Assembly: GCF_003259745.1 (NCBI RefSeq) | Contig: NZ_QLMC01000001.1 | Span: 558,001 to 622,000, forward strand | DNA from: Larkinella arboricola | Lineage (GTDB): Bacteria > Bacteroidota > Bacteroidia > Cytophagales > Spirosomataceae | Direction: 5' to 3' | DNA length: 64,000 nt | Part shown: positions 40,096-49,099 of the stretch, piece by piece | How positions within the stretch are numbered: position 1 is the stretch's first letter | Layout of the letters: each line of letters begins with the position of its first letter | The notes under the pieces: generated by a model | Databases searched by the model: none | The model's input: only the letters and a program-made list of their open reading frames with translations | What the model was told of the DNA's origin: nothing | Program-made: the position numbers and the translations under genes

Positions 40096-40623
40096 TCATT
40101 TCATCAGAAAATAAAAGCTGTAATCGGTCATGGGCGCATCCGTCAGGCCGACATTGCGGCCAATGGTGACGACCTGGCCGCGGTGGTAGGCGCTGTGGTA
40201 CAGGCAGTGCTGGGTAAACTCAAGGCGGGAGCGGATGCCTTCGGCCCAGGGCGAGGTAAAGATCACGTTTTCCTGCCATTCGGCGGCCGTCAGCGATTGC
40301 AGATAGTCCGCCATTTCTACCGAATTGTCGGTGATTCCTTCAAAAACCGCGTCGAGCGTGCCATCGAAGCCCGACAATCGGAACGAGGGCAGAGGGGGTG
40401 TCTGTTTGAGGATTGAAAGCCAGAACCGTTGCGTATCCCAGATGTGTACCAGCGTCTCTTTGACACTCGGAAAGCTCGACGGAACCACTTGATCCATCAA
40501 TTCGGCGGGTTTGGTTTTCAGCCAGTCAACAAGCCGCTGGTTGGCCCATTGGTTGTAGATAGCCTGGTCGGTCAGGAAGGATGCCAGGGTCAGTTCGGCT
40601 TTTGCGGCGGAAGTCAGTACCAT
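40096..40623 (-). CDS. DinB family protein
   Basis: 175 residues from the ATG at 40623 (an in-frame TTG at 40650 would add nine residues). Four-helix bundle DinB/YfiT type: YNQWANQRLVDWLKTKPAELMDQVV at the first helix and the metal-binding histidines in VHIWDTQRFW and QHCLYHSAYHRGQVV. DinB-like proteins are metal-dependent S-transferases, many using bacillithiol or another thiol for detoxification. It is divergent from the N-acetyltransferase gene. Confidence 0.88.
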   Translation of the reverse strand: MVLTSAAKAELTLASFLTDQAIYNQWANQRLVDWLKTKPAELMDQVVPSSFPSVKETLVHIWDTQRFWLSILKQTPPLPSFRLSGFDGTLDAVFEGITDNSVEMADYLQSLTAAEWQENVIFTSPWAEGIRSRLEFTQHCLYHSAYHRGQVVTIGRNVGLTDAPMTDYSFYFLMK

Positions 40624-40755
40624 GTTGCTGTTGGTTTTCGTGTACTGCAAAGAAACTATTACCTTGTGACAGCCTTATGTCAGCAGCAAATTCCGGTTTT
40701 CGGATTAGTTGAAAAATTTTTCCGGCTATTTTTTCATCGGACCTCCGTTTACGCC

Positions 40756-41640
40756 ATGTCATCCGAACTTATTCAGCAGCAGATGCCGACGCCATTGGCA
40801 ACGGCCATTGACCTCGACGCATATTTCCGGCGCATCGGCTACACGGGCGACCGCACGCCTACACTCGAAACACTTCGGGAGATCCAGCGGTTGCATACGG
40901 CCGCCATCCCGTTCGAAAACCTGAATCCGTTGCTGGGCATCCCGGTTTTGCTCGACCTCAATTCATTGCAGCAAAAGATGGTGAAAAATGGGCGTGGGGG
41001 TTACTGTTTTGAGCAAAACCGTTTGTTAAGTCAGGTTCTGAAAGCCCTGGGTTTCCGGGTGCGGGAACTGGCCGCCCGAGTGCTCTGGAACGTGCCGGAC
41101 GGCGTTGTCAAAGCAATCAGTCATAAGTTGCTGAACGTGCAGGTGGGCGATGCGTGGTATCTGGCTGATGTTGGTTTTGGCGGCCTGTCGCCGACGGGTC
41201 CCGTACGGGTTGAGCTGGATACCGTGCAGACTACGCCCCATGAGCCGTTTCGGGTGGTTGACATAAACGAGGAAATGGGGTTGCAGGCTCTGGTGAAAGA
41301 CGAATGGCGGTCGTTGTACAGTTTTACGTTACGCGAACATCAGTCGCCGGATTATGAGATGTTTAGCTGGTATTTGTGTAATCACCCCGATTCGTATTTT
41401 CTGAACAATCTGGCCGTTGCCCGCTCTACCGCCGACCGCCGGTATGGACTTCGTAACACGGTTTTTACCACGCATCATCTGGGCGGTGAGTCGGAGCAGC
41501 GCGAGCTGACCAGCGTGGCCGAAATTCGAACGGTACTGGAAGGCGTTTTTCAAATCGCCCTGCCCGACGTTCCGCACCTCGACGCAACGCTGCAACGGCT
41601 GATCGACGAAGTGGCCGAGACCCGGCACAAGACGGTTTAG
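40756..41640 (+). CDS. Arylamine N-acetyltransferase
   Basis: 294 residues from ATG 40756 (a longer frame from 40429 runs through the DinB gene and is rejected). NAT family: the catalytic Cys in GRGGYCFEQN, His in SHKLLNVQVG and Asp in WYLADVGFGG form the triad; FRRIGYTGDRTPTLETLREIQRLH and IPFENLNPLL mark the N-terminal domain. It moves acetyl from acetyl-CoA to aromatic amines or hydrazines. It may instead take part in a biosynthetic amide formation; no cluster supports that here. Confidence 0.92.
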   Translation: MSSELIQQQMPTPLATAIDLDAYFRRIGYTGDRTPTLETLREIQRLHTAAIPFENLNPLLGIPVLLDLNSLQQKMVKNGRGGYCFEQNRLLSQVLKALGFRVRELAARVLWNVPDGVVKAISHKLLNVQVGDAWYLADVGFGGLSPTGPVRVELDTVQTTPHEPFRVVDINEEMGLQALVKDEWRSLYSFTLREHQSPDYEMFSWYLCNHPDSYFLNNLAVARSTADRRYGLRNTVFTTHHLGGESEQRELTSVAEIRTVLEGVFQIALPDVPHLDATLQRLIDEVAETRHKTV

Positions 41641-41842
41641 TCCGTGCGGTTGGTGGCGAAACCGTCCTACCAGAGCGCAAAAAGGTGAAATCGCCAAAAC
41701 TGGCGGAGGGCAAAACACGGCTTTCAGGAAGAATACGGTGTAAAACCGTTGCGGGGCAGGCCGTGCAAGCAGATTCACAAGATTGTTTTGGCCCTGTTCG
41801 CCTTGTGTATTAAATTTCAAGCTCCACTTTAACATCCTATCC

Positions 41843-42481
41843 ATGAAGATCGAAAAAGTTTTTGAAAACAATCAGAAGTGGGTTGCTGAGAAACTGGCAA
41901 TCGATGAAAACTATTTTACCAATCTGGCGAAAGGGCAAAGTCCCGAATTCCTGTATATTGGCTGCTCCGACAGCCGGGTGACGGCCGAAGATATCATGGG
42001 CGTTCAGCCGGGCGATGTTTTTGTACACCGGAACATTGCCAACCTGGTTAACAACGTGGATCTGAGTGTGATGTCGGTATTGAATTATGCCGTCCGGCAC
42101 CTCAAGGTCAACCATGTTGTGGTGTGCGGGCACTACAATTGTGGTGGTGTCAAAGCGGCTATGCAGCCGGTTGATCTGGGCATTCTGAACCCCTGGTTGC
42201 GGAATATCCGTGATGTATACCGGTGGCACAAAGACGAACTGAACGCCATTGAAGACCTGGATGTCCGGTACAACCGCCTGGTGGAACTGAATGTCGAGGA
42301 GCAGGTCACCAACCTGATCAAAACGGCGGCTGTTCAGGAAGCATTCCGCGAGCGGGGGCTTCGGGTACATGGCTGGGTTTTCGATATTGCGTCCGGCAAA
42401 CTGATCGATCTGAAAATTGATTTCGAGAAGAAGCTGAAAGAAATCATGGAAATTTACAACCTCAGCGACAGTCCCATGTAA
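41843..42481 (+). CDS. Beta-class carbonic anhydrase
   Basis: 212 residues from ATG 41843 (20 upstream codons in frame look non-coding). Zinc ligands: Cys and Asp of GCSDSRV, His and Cys of CGHYNCGGV. The plant-type beta-CA fold is complete. It interconverts CO2 and bicarbonate in the cytoplasm. The 200-base gap before it holds no obvious -7 box. Confidence 0.95.
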   Translation: MKIEKVFENNQKWVAEKLAIDENYFTNLAKGQSPEFLYIGCSDSRVTAEDIMGVQPGDVFVHRNIANLVNNVDLSVMSVLNYAVRHLKVNHVVVCGHYNCGGVKAAMQPVDLGILNPWLRNIRDVYRWHKDELNAIEDLDVRYNRLVELNVEEQVTNLIKTAAVQEAFRERGLRVHGWVFDIASGKLIDLKIDFEKKLKEIMEIYNLSDSPM

Positions 42482-42800
42482 TGTAGAGTACACCAGTGGG
42501 CAGGATACGGAGCCATTGCCGGTAGCGCCAGCTAACGACAGTTGCCAGCTGTGCCGTACGAAAGCGACTAGTTTTGCCATTTCTCATCGGTCAGCGGTTG
42601 TCCGACGAGGGATGGCAACGCCATTTAAATAGGGGTACATTATAGCAATTTTCTTCAGAAGCGGTTACTCAACCAGCCGAAGCCGATACCCCGACGGGTC
42701 GGCTACTGATCATCCGCGTGTTTCCTGATTGTCTAAAACCGATAGCTAAAAAGCGGTTTGGGGCTTGTGCTTTTCTTTATTCTACTTAACGAAAAAAACT

Positions 42801-42830
42801 GCCCACCTGGGGCTTGAAACCCCGGTTGGC
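42801..42830. repeat. GCC...GGGG-CTTGAAA-CCCC...GGC hairpin element
   Basis: CCTGGGG and CCCCGG arms with outer GCC/GGC pairs surround CTTGAAA. It looks like one of the small dispersed palindromes of this kind of genome, but only one copy is in the window. Confidence 0.45.
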
Positions 42831-42904
42831 CTACAAATAAAAGCGATCCCGAAAAATACGGTACGATTCGCCCTGTACGGTAAAATGTTACGCACGATTT
42901 TTGA

Positions 42905-42947
42905 TATAATGTTCTAATTACCAGACATGATAACATTATAATTAGAA
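42905..42947. promoter_or_regulatory. Interleaved inverted repeats before the hybrid kinase
   Basis: TATAATGTT (42905-42913) pairs with AACATTATA (42932-42940); TTCTAATTA (42912-42920) pairs with TAATTAGAA (42939-42947). Order A-B-A'-B' gives either two exclusive hairpins or a pseudoknot in RNA, or two overlapping palindromic operators in DNA. It ends 37 bases before the ATG at 42985. Confidence 0.6.
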
Positions 42948-42984
42948 GATCGTCTCTCTTACTGGACCGCTCGGCGGGTTTATT

Positions 42985-45900
42985 ATGAATATACTGAGAA
43001 TCCTGCTGCTAGTTCTGTTGCTGATTTGGCCCTTTTTTATCCAGGCGACACCGATCCGCTTTAAACACATTACGACCGACGAGGGGCTTTCGCAGAGCAA
43101 TGTAACTTGTATTTTGCAGGATAAGCGGGGCTTTATGTGGTTTGGCACGCAGGACGGTTTAAACCGGTTCGATGGTTATACTTTCACGGTGTACCGGAAC
43201 GACCCAAAAAATCCAGCAAGCCTGAGCCACAGTTTTATTCGGGCGCTATACGAAGACCGGCAGGGGCGCTTGTGGGTGGGTACCGATGACGGAGGGCTAA
43301 GCTTGTTCAATCGGGAGACCGAAACGTTTACGAATTACCAGCGCTCGGCGGCTAATCTGAAAAGCATCAGCCATAATCAGGTGACAACCATTGCGGAAGA
43401 CCGACAGGGGCAGTTATGGGTCGGAACCGCCGGTGGGGGGCTAAACCGCTTCGATCCGGTCAGCCGGACGTTCACGCATTTTACCCACAATCCGGCTCAA
43501 CCCGGCAGCCTTGGGAATGATTTTGTCAACGATCTTCTGGTCGATTCGAAGGGGAGGGTTTGGGTGGCAACGAGCGGAGGGCTGGACCTGCTCGACGCTT
43601 CTACCCGAACGTTTCGGCATTTTCGGCACAATCCGGCTGATGCTGGATCATTGAGTTACAACAACATAATGGTGCTGTTTGAGGATTCTCAGAAACGAAT
43701 CTGGATAGGAACCGAAGGGGGCGGCCTGAATGGCCTCAACCCGGACCAGCAAACGTTTACCCGTTTTCAACACAGCAGGGCTAATGCCAATACCATTGGA
43801 CATAACGATGTCATTTCGCTGGCGGAAGATCAAGCTGGTACGTTGTGGATTGGCACCCGAAACGGCGGTATCAGCCTGTTAAACAAAAGCCGTACAACGG
43901 TTACCCGAAATCCGTATGACGCCAACAATACCGAAGGACTGAACAACGGCTCTATCTACGCCATGTGCCGCGACCGGTGGGGCAATATGTGGGTGGGTAC
44001 CTACAGCGGAGGAATTAATTTTCATGACCGGAACCCGCCCAAATTTGAGGTCTATCGGAAAGAAAAGAATAATGACAACGGCCTGAATAACAATACTATT
44101 CTGTCGGTAGCAGAGGACCACCAGGGGTGGGTCTGGATGGGAACGGACGGCGGGGGCCTCAACCGTCTGCACCGCGAAACCCATCACTACCGCCGGTATG
44201 TACACCGCCCCGACGATCCGCACAGCATCGGCAGCAACTTTGTCGTGTGTGTGTATGAAGACCGTGACCATAACATCTGGACCGGTAACTATAAGGGCGG
44301 GTTAAGTTTGTGGCGAAAAGAGACGGATGATTTTTTCAATTTCCCGCAGACCAATGATGCCTTTGGCATCAGCAACGAGAGCATTTACGCCATCGCTGAG
44401 GATCAGCAGGGGCATATATGGCTTGGCACGCTGGGAGCGGGGGTGAGCCGGTATGACAAAAAAACCGGAACGTTTACGCATTTCCGCCCTGATCTACAGC
44501 AGGCGGGTAGCCTTTCGAACGGGTTTGTCCGTTCGCTGTACTGTGACTGTAAAGGTGTCATCTGGGTGGGTACGCAGGGTGGGTTAAACCGGTTTGATGC
44601 CCTCCAGAATACGTTTACGGTGTACCGGAAAAATCAGAAGAGTCCGGGTAGTCTGAGCAATAATCAGGTCAACAGTATTTACGAAGATACCGACGGCACA
44701 TTGTGGGTGGGTACCGACGGCGGGTTAAACCGGTTTGACGCCCGGACGCAGACATTTACCGTCTATCGCCAGCCGGAGGGCCTGCCGAACGACGTAATAC
44801 AGGCCATTACCGAGGATACGCATAAAAATCTCTGGATCAGTACGAACAAAGGGCTTTCCCGGTTCAGTAGGCGTTCCGGAACGTTCCGGAATTACGGGGT
44901 CAGCGATGGGTTGCAGGGCAGTTCATTTAGTCGGAATGCGGTTTTTGTGGGGCACGATGGTGCGCTTTTCTTTGGCGGCACCAACGGTTTAAACCTATTT
45001 TACCCCGACAGACTGCGGGACAATCCCAGTCTTCCGCCTGTTTTTATTACCGATTTTCAGCTTTTTAACCAGCCCGTTGCCATTGGAGCGCCGTACTCCC
45101 CGCTCCGAAAAAGCATTAGTGAAACCGTTGAAATTACGCTTGAGTACTGGCAATCAGGGTTTTCGCTTAAGTTTGCGGCTTTGAATTATTCGCTGCCCGA
45201 AAAAAACCAGTATGCCTATCAACTGGAAGGATTCGAGAAAGAATGGAATTACGTGGGCAATACCCGGACCGCTACGTATACGAACCTGGACCCGGGCGAA
45301 TACATCTTTCGGGTAAAAGCGTCTAACAACGATGGAATCTGGAATGAGCAGGGAACCGCACTCCGGATCACGATTACCCCACCGTTCTGGCACACCTGGT
45401 GGTTTCGGGCGGGGCTGGTGCTGTCGTCACTGCTGATCGCGTACCTTCTATACCGGCTACGAATCAGGTCTATCGAAGCGCAGAAAAAAGTCCTGGAAAA
45501 AGTCGTGAGCGAACGAACCGCCGAGGTGCTTCATCAGAAGGAAGAGTTACAAACGCAGTCGGAACATTTACAGACGCTGGTGGAGGAAATCCATGATCAG
45601 CGAACGCAGGAACGACTGGCGCGGGAAGAAGCCGAAAAAGCCAACCAGGCCAAGAGTATCTTTCTGGCGACGATGAGCCACGAAATCCGGACGCCCATGA
45701 ACGGGGTGCTGGGCATGACCTATCTGTTGCAGGAAACAAACCTGTCGGAGGAGCAGCACGAATACGTCGATACCATTCACCAGTGCGGCACGAACCTGCT
45801 GGGGGTTATCAACGACATTCTGGACTTCTCCAAAATCGAATCGGGAAGCATGGAACTGGAGCAGCAGGATGTCGATCTACGGCATTGCGTGGAAGACGTA

Positions 45901-47205
45901 CTCGATCTGTTTGCCAGCAAAGCCGCCGAAATGGAACTCGATCTGGTTTACGAAATAGAGCATCAGGTGCCAACCCAGATCATCGGTGATGCGCTCCGGC
46001 TTCGCCAGATTCTGATTAATCTGGTCGGAAATGCCATCAAATTCACCGAGCGGGGCGAGGTTTTTGTCAGCATCGGGGTCCAACGACGCATCGGTGATCA
46101 AGCTATGGAACTGGTGTTTCGGGTGCGGGATACGGGCATTGGTATTCCGGAAGACAAGCTGCAACGGCTTTTCAAGGCTTTTTCGCAGGTCGATTCATCC
46201 ATGACCCGGCGGTATGGCGGTACGGGGCTGGGGCTGGCCATCAGCGAACGGCTGGTTAAACTAATGGGCGGCACTATTTCGGTTGAGAGTCAGGTTGGCC
46301 ACGGAACCACGTTTGCATTTACCATTCAGTGTCCGGTCAGCCAGCAGGTGCAGCGCCAGTATATTTTCTTTAATACCGGCGAAAACGACGGAAAACGGGT
46401 GTTGCTCATCGATGATAACCCCACCAACCTGACCATTTTGAAATCGCACCTTGAGCAGTGGAAACTGACGGTCGTAGCGGCTTCATCGGGCAAGCAGGCG
46501 CTGGCTATCATGATGCAGGAAGCACCCTTTCACCTGGTGCTGACCGATATGCAGATGCCCGAAATGAACGGGGTCCAACTGGCGCGCAGCATCCGCAGCC
46601 GCAATCTCACCATTCCAATCATCCTGTTGAGTTCCATTGGGGAGGAAAACCGTAAGGCGTATCCGGAGCTTTTTACGGCGGTATTGACCAAACCCGTTAA
46701 GCAGCAGCAGCTTTTTGACGTGGTGCAAAAACAACTGAAGCAGTCGGGCGAAGGGCAGGCGGTTTCTGCAAAGCCCGCGACCAGCGCCCTTACAGAAACC
46801 TTTTCCAAAGACTACCCCCTGCAAATTCTGATTGCGGAAGACTACCCGGCCAACCAGAAACTGGCCCTGAATATACTCGGACGGCTGGGGTATCAGGCGC
46901 ATCTGGCCCAAAACGGCGCCGAAGTCCTGGAACTGGTGCAACGACGGTTTTACGAGGTGATTCTGATGGACGTGCAAATGCCGGAAATGAACGGTCTGGA
47001 AGCTACGGTCTGGATTCGCCAGCAGCCGGGACCGCAACCCACGATTATTGCCATGACCGCCAACGCCATGGCCAACGACCGGGATGAGTGTCTGCGCGCC
47101 GGTATGGATGATTACATTTCCAAGCCCATCGTCATTGAAGAACTGAAAACGGCCCTGCAACAGGCTGCGCTTTTGCGTCAGGCGCAATCGTCGCGGGAGA
47201 ATTAA
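42985..47205 (+). CDS. Two-component propeller hybrid histidine kinase with two receivers
   Basis: 1406 residues. Signal/anchor (4-24); fourteen or so Reg_prop repeats forming two propellers (about 30-680; repeated [11 protein letters not shown]-type units); Y_Y_Y domain (about 690-790; [29 protein letters not shown]); transmembrane helix (about 805-825); coiled coil; HisKA with His in [15 protein letters not shown]; HATPase_c ([26 protein letters not shown]); receiver 1 ([22 protein letters not shown]); receiver 2 ([22 protein letters not shown]). Unlike HTCS regulators of polysaccharide loci there is no AraC domain and no Hpt, so output must pass to separate proteins. No SusCD pair is nearby. 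Confidence 0.95.
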   Translation: MNILRILLLVLLLIWPFFIQATPIRFKHITTDEGLSQSNVTCILQDKRGFMWFGTQDGLNRFDGYTFTVYRNDPKNPASLSHSFIRALYEDRQGRLWVGTDDGGLSLFNRETETFTNYQRSAANLKSISHNQVTTIAEDRQGQLWVGTAGGGLNRFDPVSRTFTHFTHNPAQPGSLGNDFVNDLLVDSKGRVWVATSGGLDLLDASTRTFRHFRHNPADAGSLSYNNIMVLFEDSQKRIWIGTEGGGLNGLNPDQQTFTRFQHSRANANTIGHNDVISLAEDQAGTLWIGTRNGGISLLNKSRTTVTRNPYDANNTEGLNNGSIYAMCRDRWGNMWVGTYSGGINFHDRNPPKFEVYRKEKNNDNGLNNNTILSVAEDHQGWVWMGTDGGGLNRLHRETHHYRRYVHRPDDPHSIGSNFVVCVYEDRDHNIWTGNYKGGLSLWRKETDDFFNFPQTNDAFGISNESIYAIAEDQQGHIWLGTLGAGVSRYDKKTGTFTHFRPDLQQAGSLSNGFVRSLYCDCKGVIWVGTQGGLNRFDALQNTFTVYRKNQKSPGSLSNNQVNSIYEDTDGTLWVGTDGGLNRFDARTQTFTVYRQPEGLPNDVIQAITEDTHKNLWISTNKGLSRFSRRSGTFRNYGVSDGLQGSSFSRNAVFVGHDGALFFGGTNGLNLFYPDRLRDNPSLPPVFITDFQLFNQPVAIGAPYSPLRKSISETVEITLEYWQSGFSLKFAALNYSLPEKNQYAYQLEGFEKEWNYVGNTRTATYTNLDPGEYIFRVKASNNDGIWNEQGTALRITITPPFWHTWWFRAGLVLSSLLIAYLLYRLRIRSIEAQKKVLEKVVSERTAEVLHQKEELQTQSEHLQTLVEEIHDQRTQERLAREEAEKANQAKSIFLATMSHEIRTPMNGVLGMTYLLQETNLSEEQHEYVDTIHQCGTNLLGVINDILDFSKIESGSMELEQQDVDLRHCVEDVLDLFASKAAEMELDLVYEIEHQVPTQIIGDALRLRQILINLVGNAIKFTERGEVFVSIGVQRRIGDQAMELVFRVRDTGIGIPEDKLQRLFKAFSQVDSSMTRRYGGTGLGLAISERLVKLMGGTISVESQVGHGTTFAFTIQCPVSQQVQRQYIFFNTGENDGKRVLLIDDNPTNLTILKSHLEQWKLTVVAASSGKQALAIMMQEAPFHLVLTDMQMPEMNGVQLARSIRSRNLTIPIILLSSIGEENRKAYPELFTAVLTKPVKQQQLFDVVQKQLKQSGEGQAVSAKPATSALTETFSKDYPLQILIAEDYPANQKLALNILGRLGYQAHLAQNGAEVLELVQRRFYEVILMDVQMPEMNGLEATVWIRQQPGPQPTIIAMTANAMANDRDECLRAGMDDYISKPIVIEELKTALQQAALLRQAQSSREN

Positions 47206-47251
47206 ACGGTCAGGCCCGGGCCTTTTAACCCAAGGGCTGGGCCGCCGTTAA

Positions 47252-48508
47252 TCAGGTTTTCCGTTTTTTCTTCTTGGCCGACGGAAACAGGACGTTGTTC
47301 AGAATCAGACGATAACCGGGCGAGTTGGGGTGCAGGTTGAGATCGGTTGCCATTTTCCAGCCTCCGCCCCGTGTGCCTTCGGGGTCGTGGCCGCCGTAAA
47401 ATGTCCATTGACCGATACCGCACTCGCCGTAAATGTACCGGTCGGAACTGGGACTCGTGCCCATCACAAGTACATTCGGTTTGACCGTGCTTTTGCGGAA
47501 AGCCGTGGTCTGGCCGTGAAATTCCTTAATGTTTGATTCGTGGTTCTGAACGAGCATGGCAGGGATCATGTCCCACTTGGCCGAAAAGTTGAACAGGCTG
47601 AAATAGCCCGAAGGCTGATCCCAGCCCCCAAACCGCCCCGCCGAACTGTTGATGTCGGAGAAGGCCATGCCGCCGTAGCCGTTGTCGAGTTCCAGCGTGA
47701 AGTTCTGGAAAGCGACGGTTTTACTGAAATCGAGCTTCGATTGCGCGTTCGGGTCAATCCCGTCGCCGTCGTAAATGCTACCAACAATATCAACACCCTC
47801 GGCTGCCAGCGCAATATCAAATGTCTCGGCACCGGAACACATGGCGAATAAATAACCGCCCCCGGCGCAGAAATCCCGGATTTTCTTGGCCACTGCCAGC
47901 TTCATCTGGGACACTTTGGAGAAATTGAATTTCCGGGCAATGTCTTCCTGCGCCTTAAGATCTTCCGTTGACATCCGGCGGGTGTTGCGGCCGTACTGTC
48001 CCGTAAAATCTTCGTGGTGCAGGTGCAGCCAGTCGTATTTAACCAACTCGCCTTTCAGAATTTCTTCGTCGTACACCACTTCAAACGGTATTTCGGCGTA
48101 TTTCAGCACCAGTAAAACCGCATCCGTGTTCTCGAATTCCGACGGGCTGACCTTAATGGGCGAGTACACCACGATCTTGGCCGCCGTAACCAGCTTGACC
48201 GACGCCATGTTCAGGTCCGGGTCGGCAATCTGTCGCTGAATTTCGTTGGCTTCGGCATCGGAAATGATTTCGAAGGAAATACCGCGTACCCGGCACTCCG
48301 TTTCGACGGCCGGGCTTTGTTTGATCAGGAAACTGCCCCCCCGGTAATTGAGCAGCCAGTCCAGTTCCAGGCCGGATTTGAGGACAAAATAAGCGATACC
48401 GTATGATTTAAGGTGGTTTTTCTGGCGGTCATCCATCGGAATCAGGATGGAATTGGCGCGAGCGGCCATTGCCATAAGGACCAGCAGAAGCGTGAGAAGT
48501 CGTTTCAT
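47252..48508 (-). CDS. Exported protein of a family often labelled asparagine synthetase B
   Basis: 418 residues with signal peptide (1-18, ARANS). The mature start ILIPMDDRQKNHLKSYGIAYF and WLLNYRGGSFL mark a Bacteroidota family of unknown function that databases sometimes call asparagine synthetase B; it has neither the Cys2 nucleophile nor the PP-loop of that enzyme. The centre has HHEDFTGQYG, and GGYLFAMCSGAETFDIAL looks like the nucleophile elbow (Cys) of a class I glutamine amidotransferase/DJ-1-like fold. The C-terminus has YGGHDPEGTRGG and a basic tail (KKKKRKT). It converges on the hybrid kinase gene. Function unknown. Confidence 0.8.
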   Translation of the reverse strand: MKRLLTLLLVLMAMAARANSILIPMDDRQKNHLKSYGIAYFVLKSGLELDWLLNYRGGSFLIKQSPAVETECRVRGISFEIISDAEANEIQRQIADPDLNMASVKLVTAAKIVVYSPIKVSPSEFENTDAVLLVLKYAEIPFEVVYDEEILKGELVKYDWLHLHHEDFTGQYGRNTRRMSTEDLKAQEDIARKFNFSKVSQMKLAVAKKIRDFCAGGGYLFAMCSGAETFDIALAAEGVDIVGSIYDGDGIDPNAQSKLDFSKTVAFQNFTLELDNGYGGMAFSDINSSAGRFGGWDQPSGYFSLFNFSAKWDMIPAMLVQNHESNIKEFHGQTTAFRKSTVKPNVLVMGTSPSSDRYIYGECGIGQWTFYGGHDPEGTRGGGWKMATDLNLHPNSPGYRLILNNVLFPSAKKKKRKT

Positions 48509-48673
48509 AACGGACTAGTTTTCGTGAAAGCACCGGAACGCAAAAAACTCACTGTATTTCAGTTACCTAAGTTACTTTAAGTTTGTTCAAAAACGGCAGG
48601 TAATCCGATAATTTGCGCCGGAAATCTATTCAATGAGACGACAGCGAGTTGGGCCGCCATCACGCACGCTGAC

Positions 48674-48711
48674 AAAACACAAAAGCGGACCGTGAAGCCC
48701 GCTTTTGTGGA
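48674..48711 (-). terminator. Terminator after the pspC-like gene
   Basis: CACAAAAGCGG and CCGCTTTTGTG form an 11-base perfect stem; on the minus strand the stem is followed by TTTTGTC. It lies 16 bases past the minus-strand PspC stop. Confidence 0.75.
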
Positions 48712-48726
48712 ATTAATAAACTACCG

Positions 48727-48957
48727 TTAGTGATGCCGCTGATCGGGATGCGCCTGGAAGTACCGTTCCCCTTTCGGCATGGCAATCCACAGGACAATGT
48801 AGATAATGACAATGGGTACAGAGGTTGGCAAAATAAGCATCAGTACGAAGAAAAGGCGTACAAAAACTTTATCAATACCGAAGTAATCGGCTAGGCCGGC
48901 AGAAACGCCACCCAGCATGGCTTCGGAAGGAATTTGATGCAACTGTTTAGCAGTCAT
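48727..48957 (-). CDS. PspC domain-containing membrane protein
   Basis: 76 residues, a complete PspC domain: MLGGVSAGLADYFGIDKVFVRLFFVLMLIL then a second hydrophobic segment VPIVIIYIVLWIAMP and the polar tail. Small inner-membrane protein linked to envelope stress in proteobacteria; in Bacteroidota the stand-alone form is common and its role less clear. Single-gene transcript with its own terminator. Confidence 0.92.
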   Translation of the reverse strand: MTAKQLHQIPSEAMLGGVSAGLADYFGIDKVFVRLFFVLMLILPTSVPIVIIYIVLWIAMPKGERYFQAHPDQRHH

Positions 48958-49099
48958 AGTTTTTATTAGTTTAGTTGTTTACGTTTTCAGTTTCTTTGTG
49001 TTTACTGTTGATGCAAAGGTACTATGCAATGCCAAGTAGCGAAAGAAGATTCTTATGAATGGATGGGGGCGTGTATGACAGGCTGGAAAACGGGATGAG

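Larger units (their letters stand above)
42482..42984. other. Intergenic region with repeat and interleaved inverted repeats
   Basis: About 500 bases with no believable gene. It holds the GGGG/CCCC hairpin at 42801-42830 and the interleaved inverted repeats at 42905-42947. Short frames on the minus strand have no family features. Confidence 0.6.

Noticed and set aside
40429-40755. 109-codon N-terminal extension of the N-acetyltransferase frame
   Set aside because: It runs antisense through the DinB gene; the family start fits the ATG at 40756.
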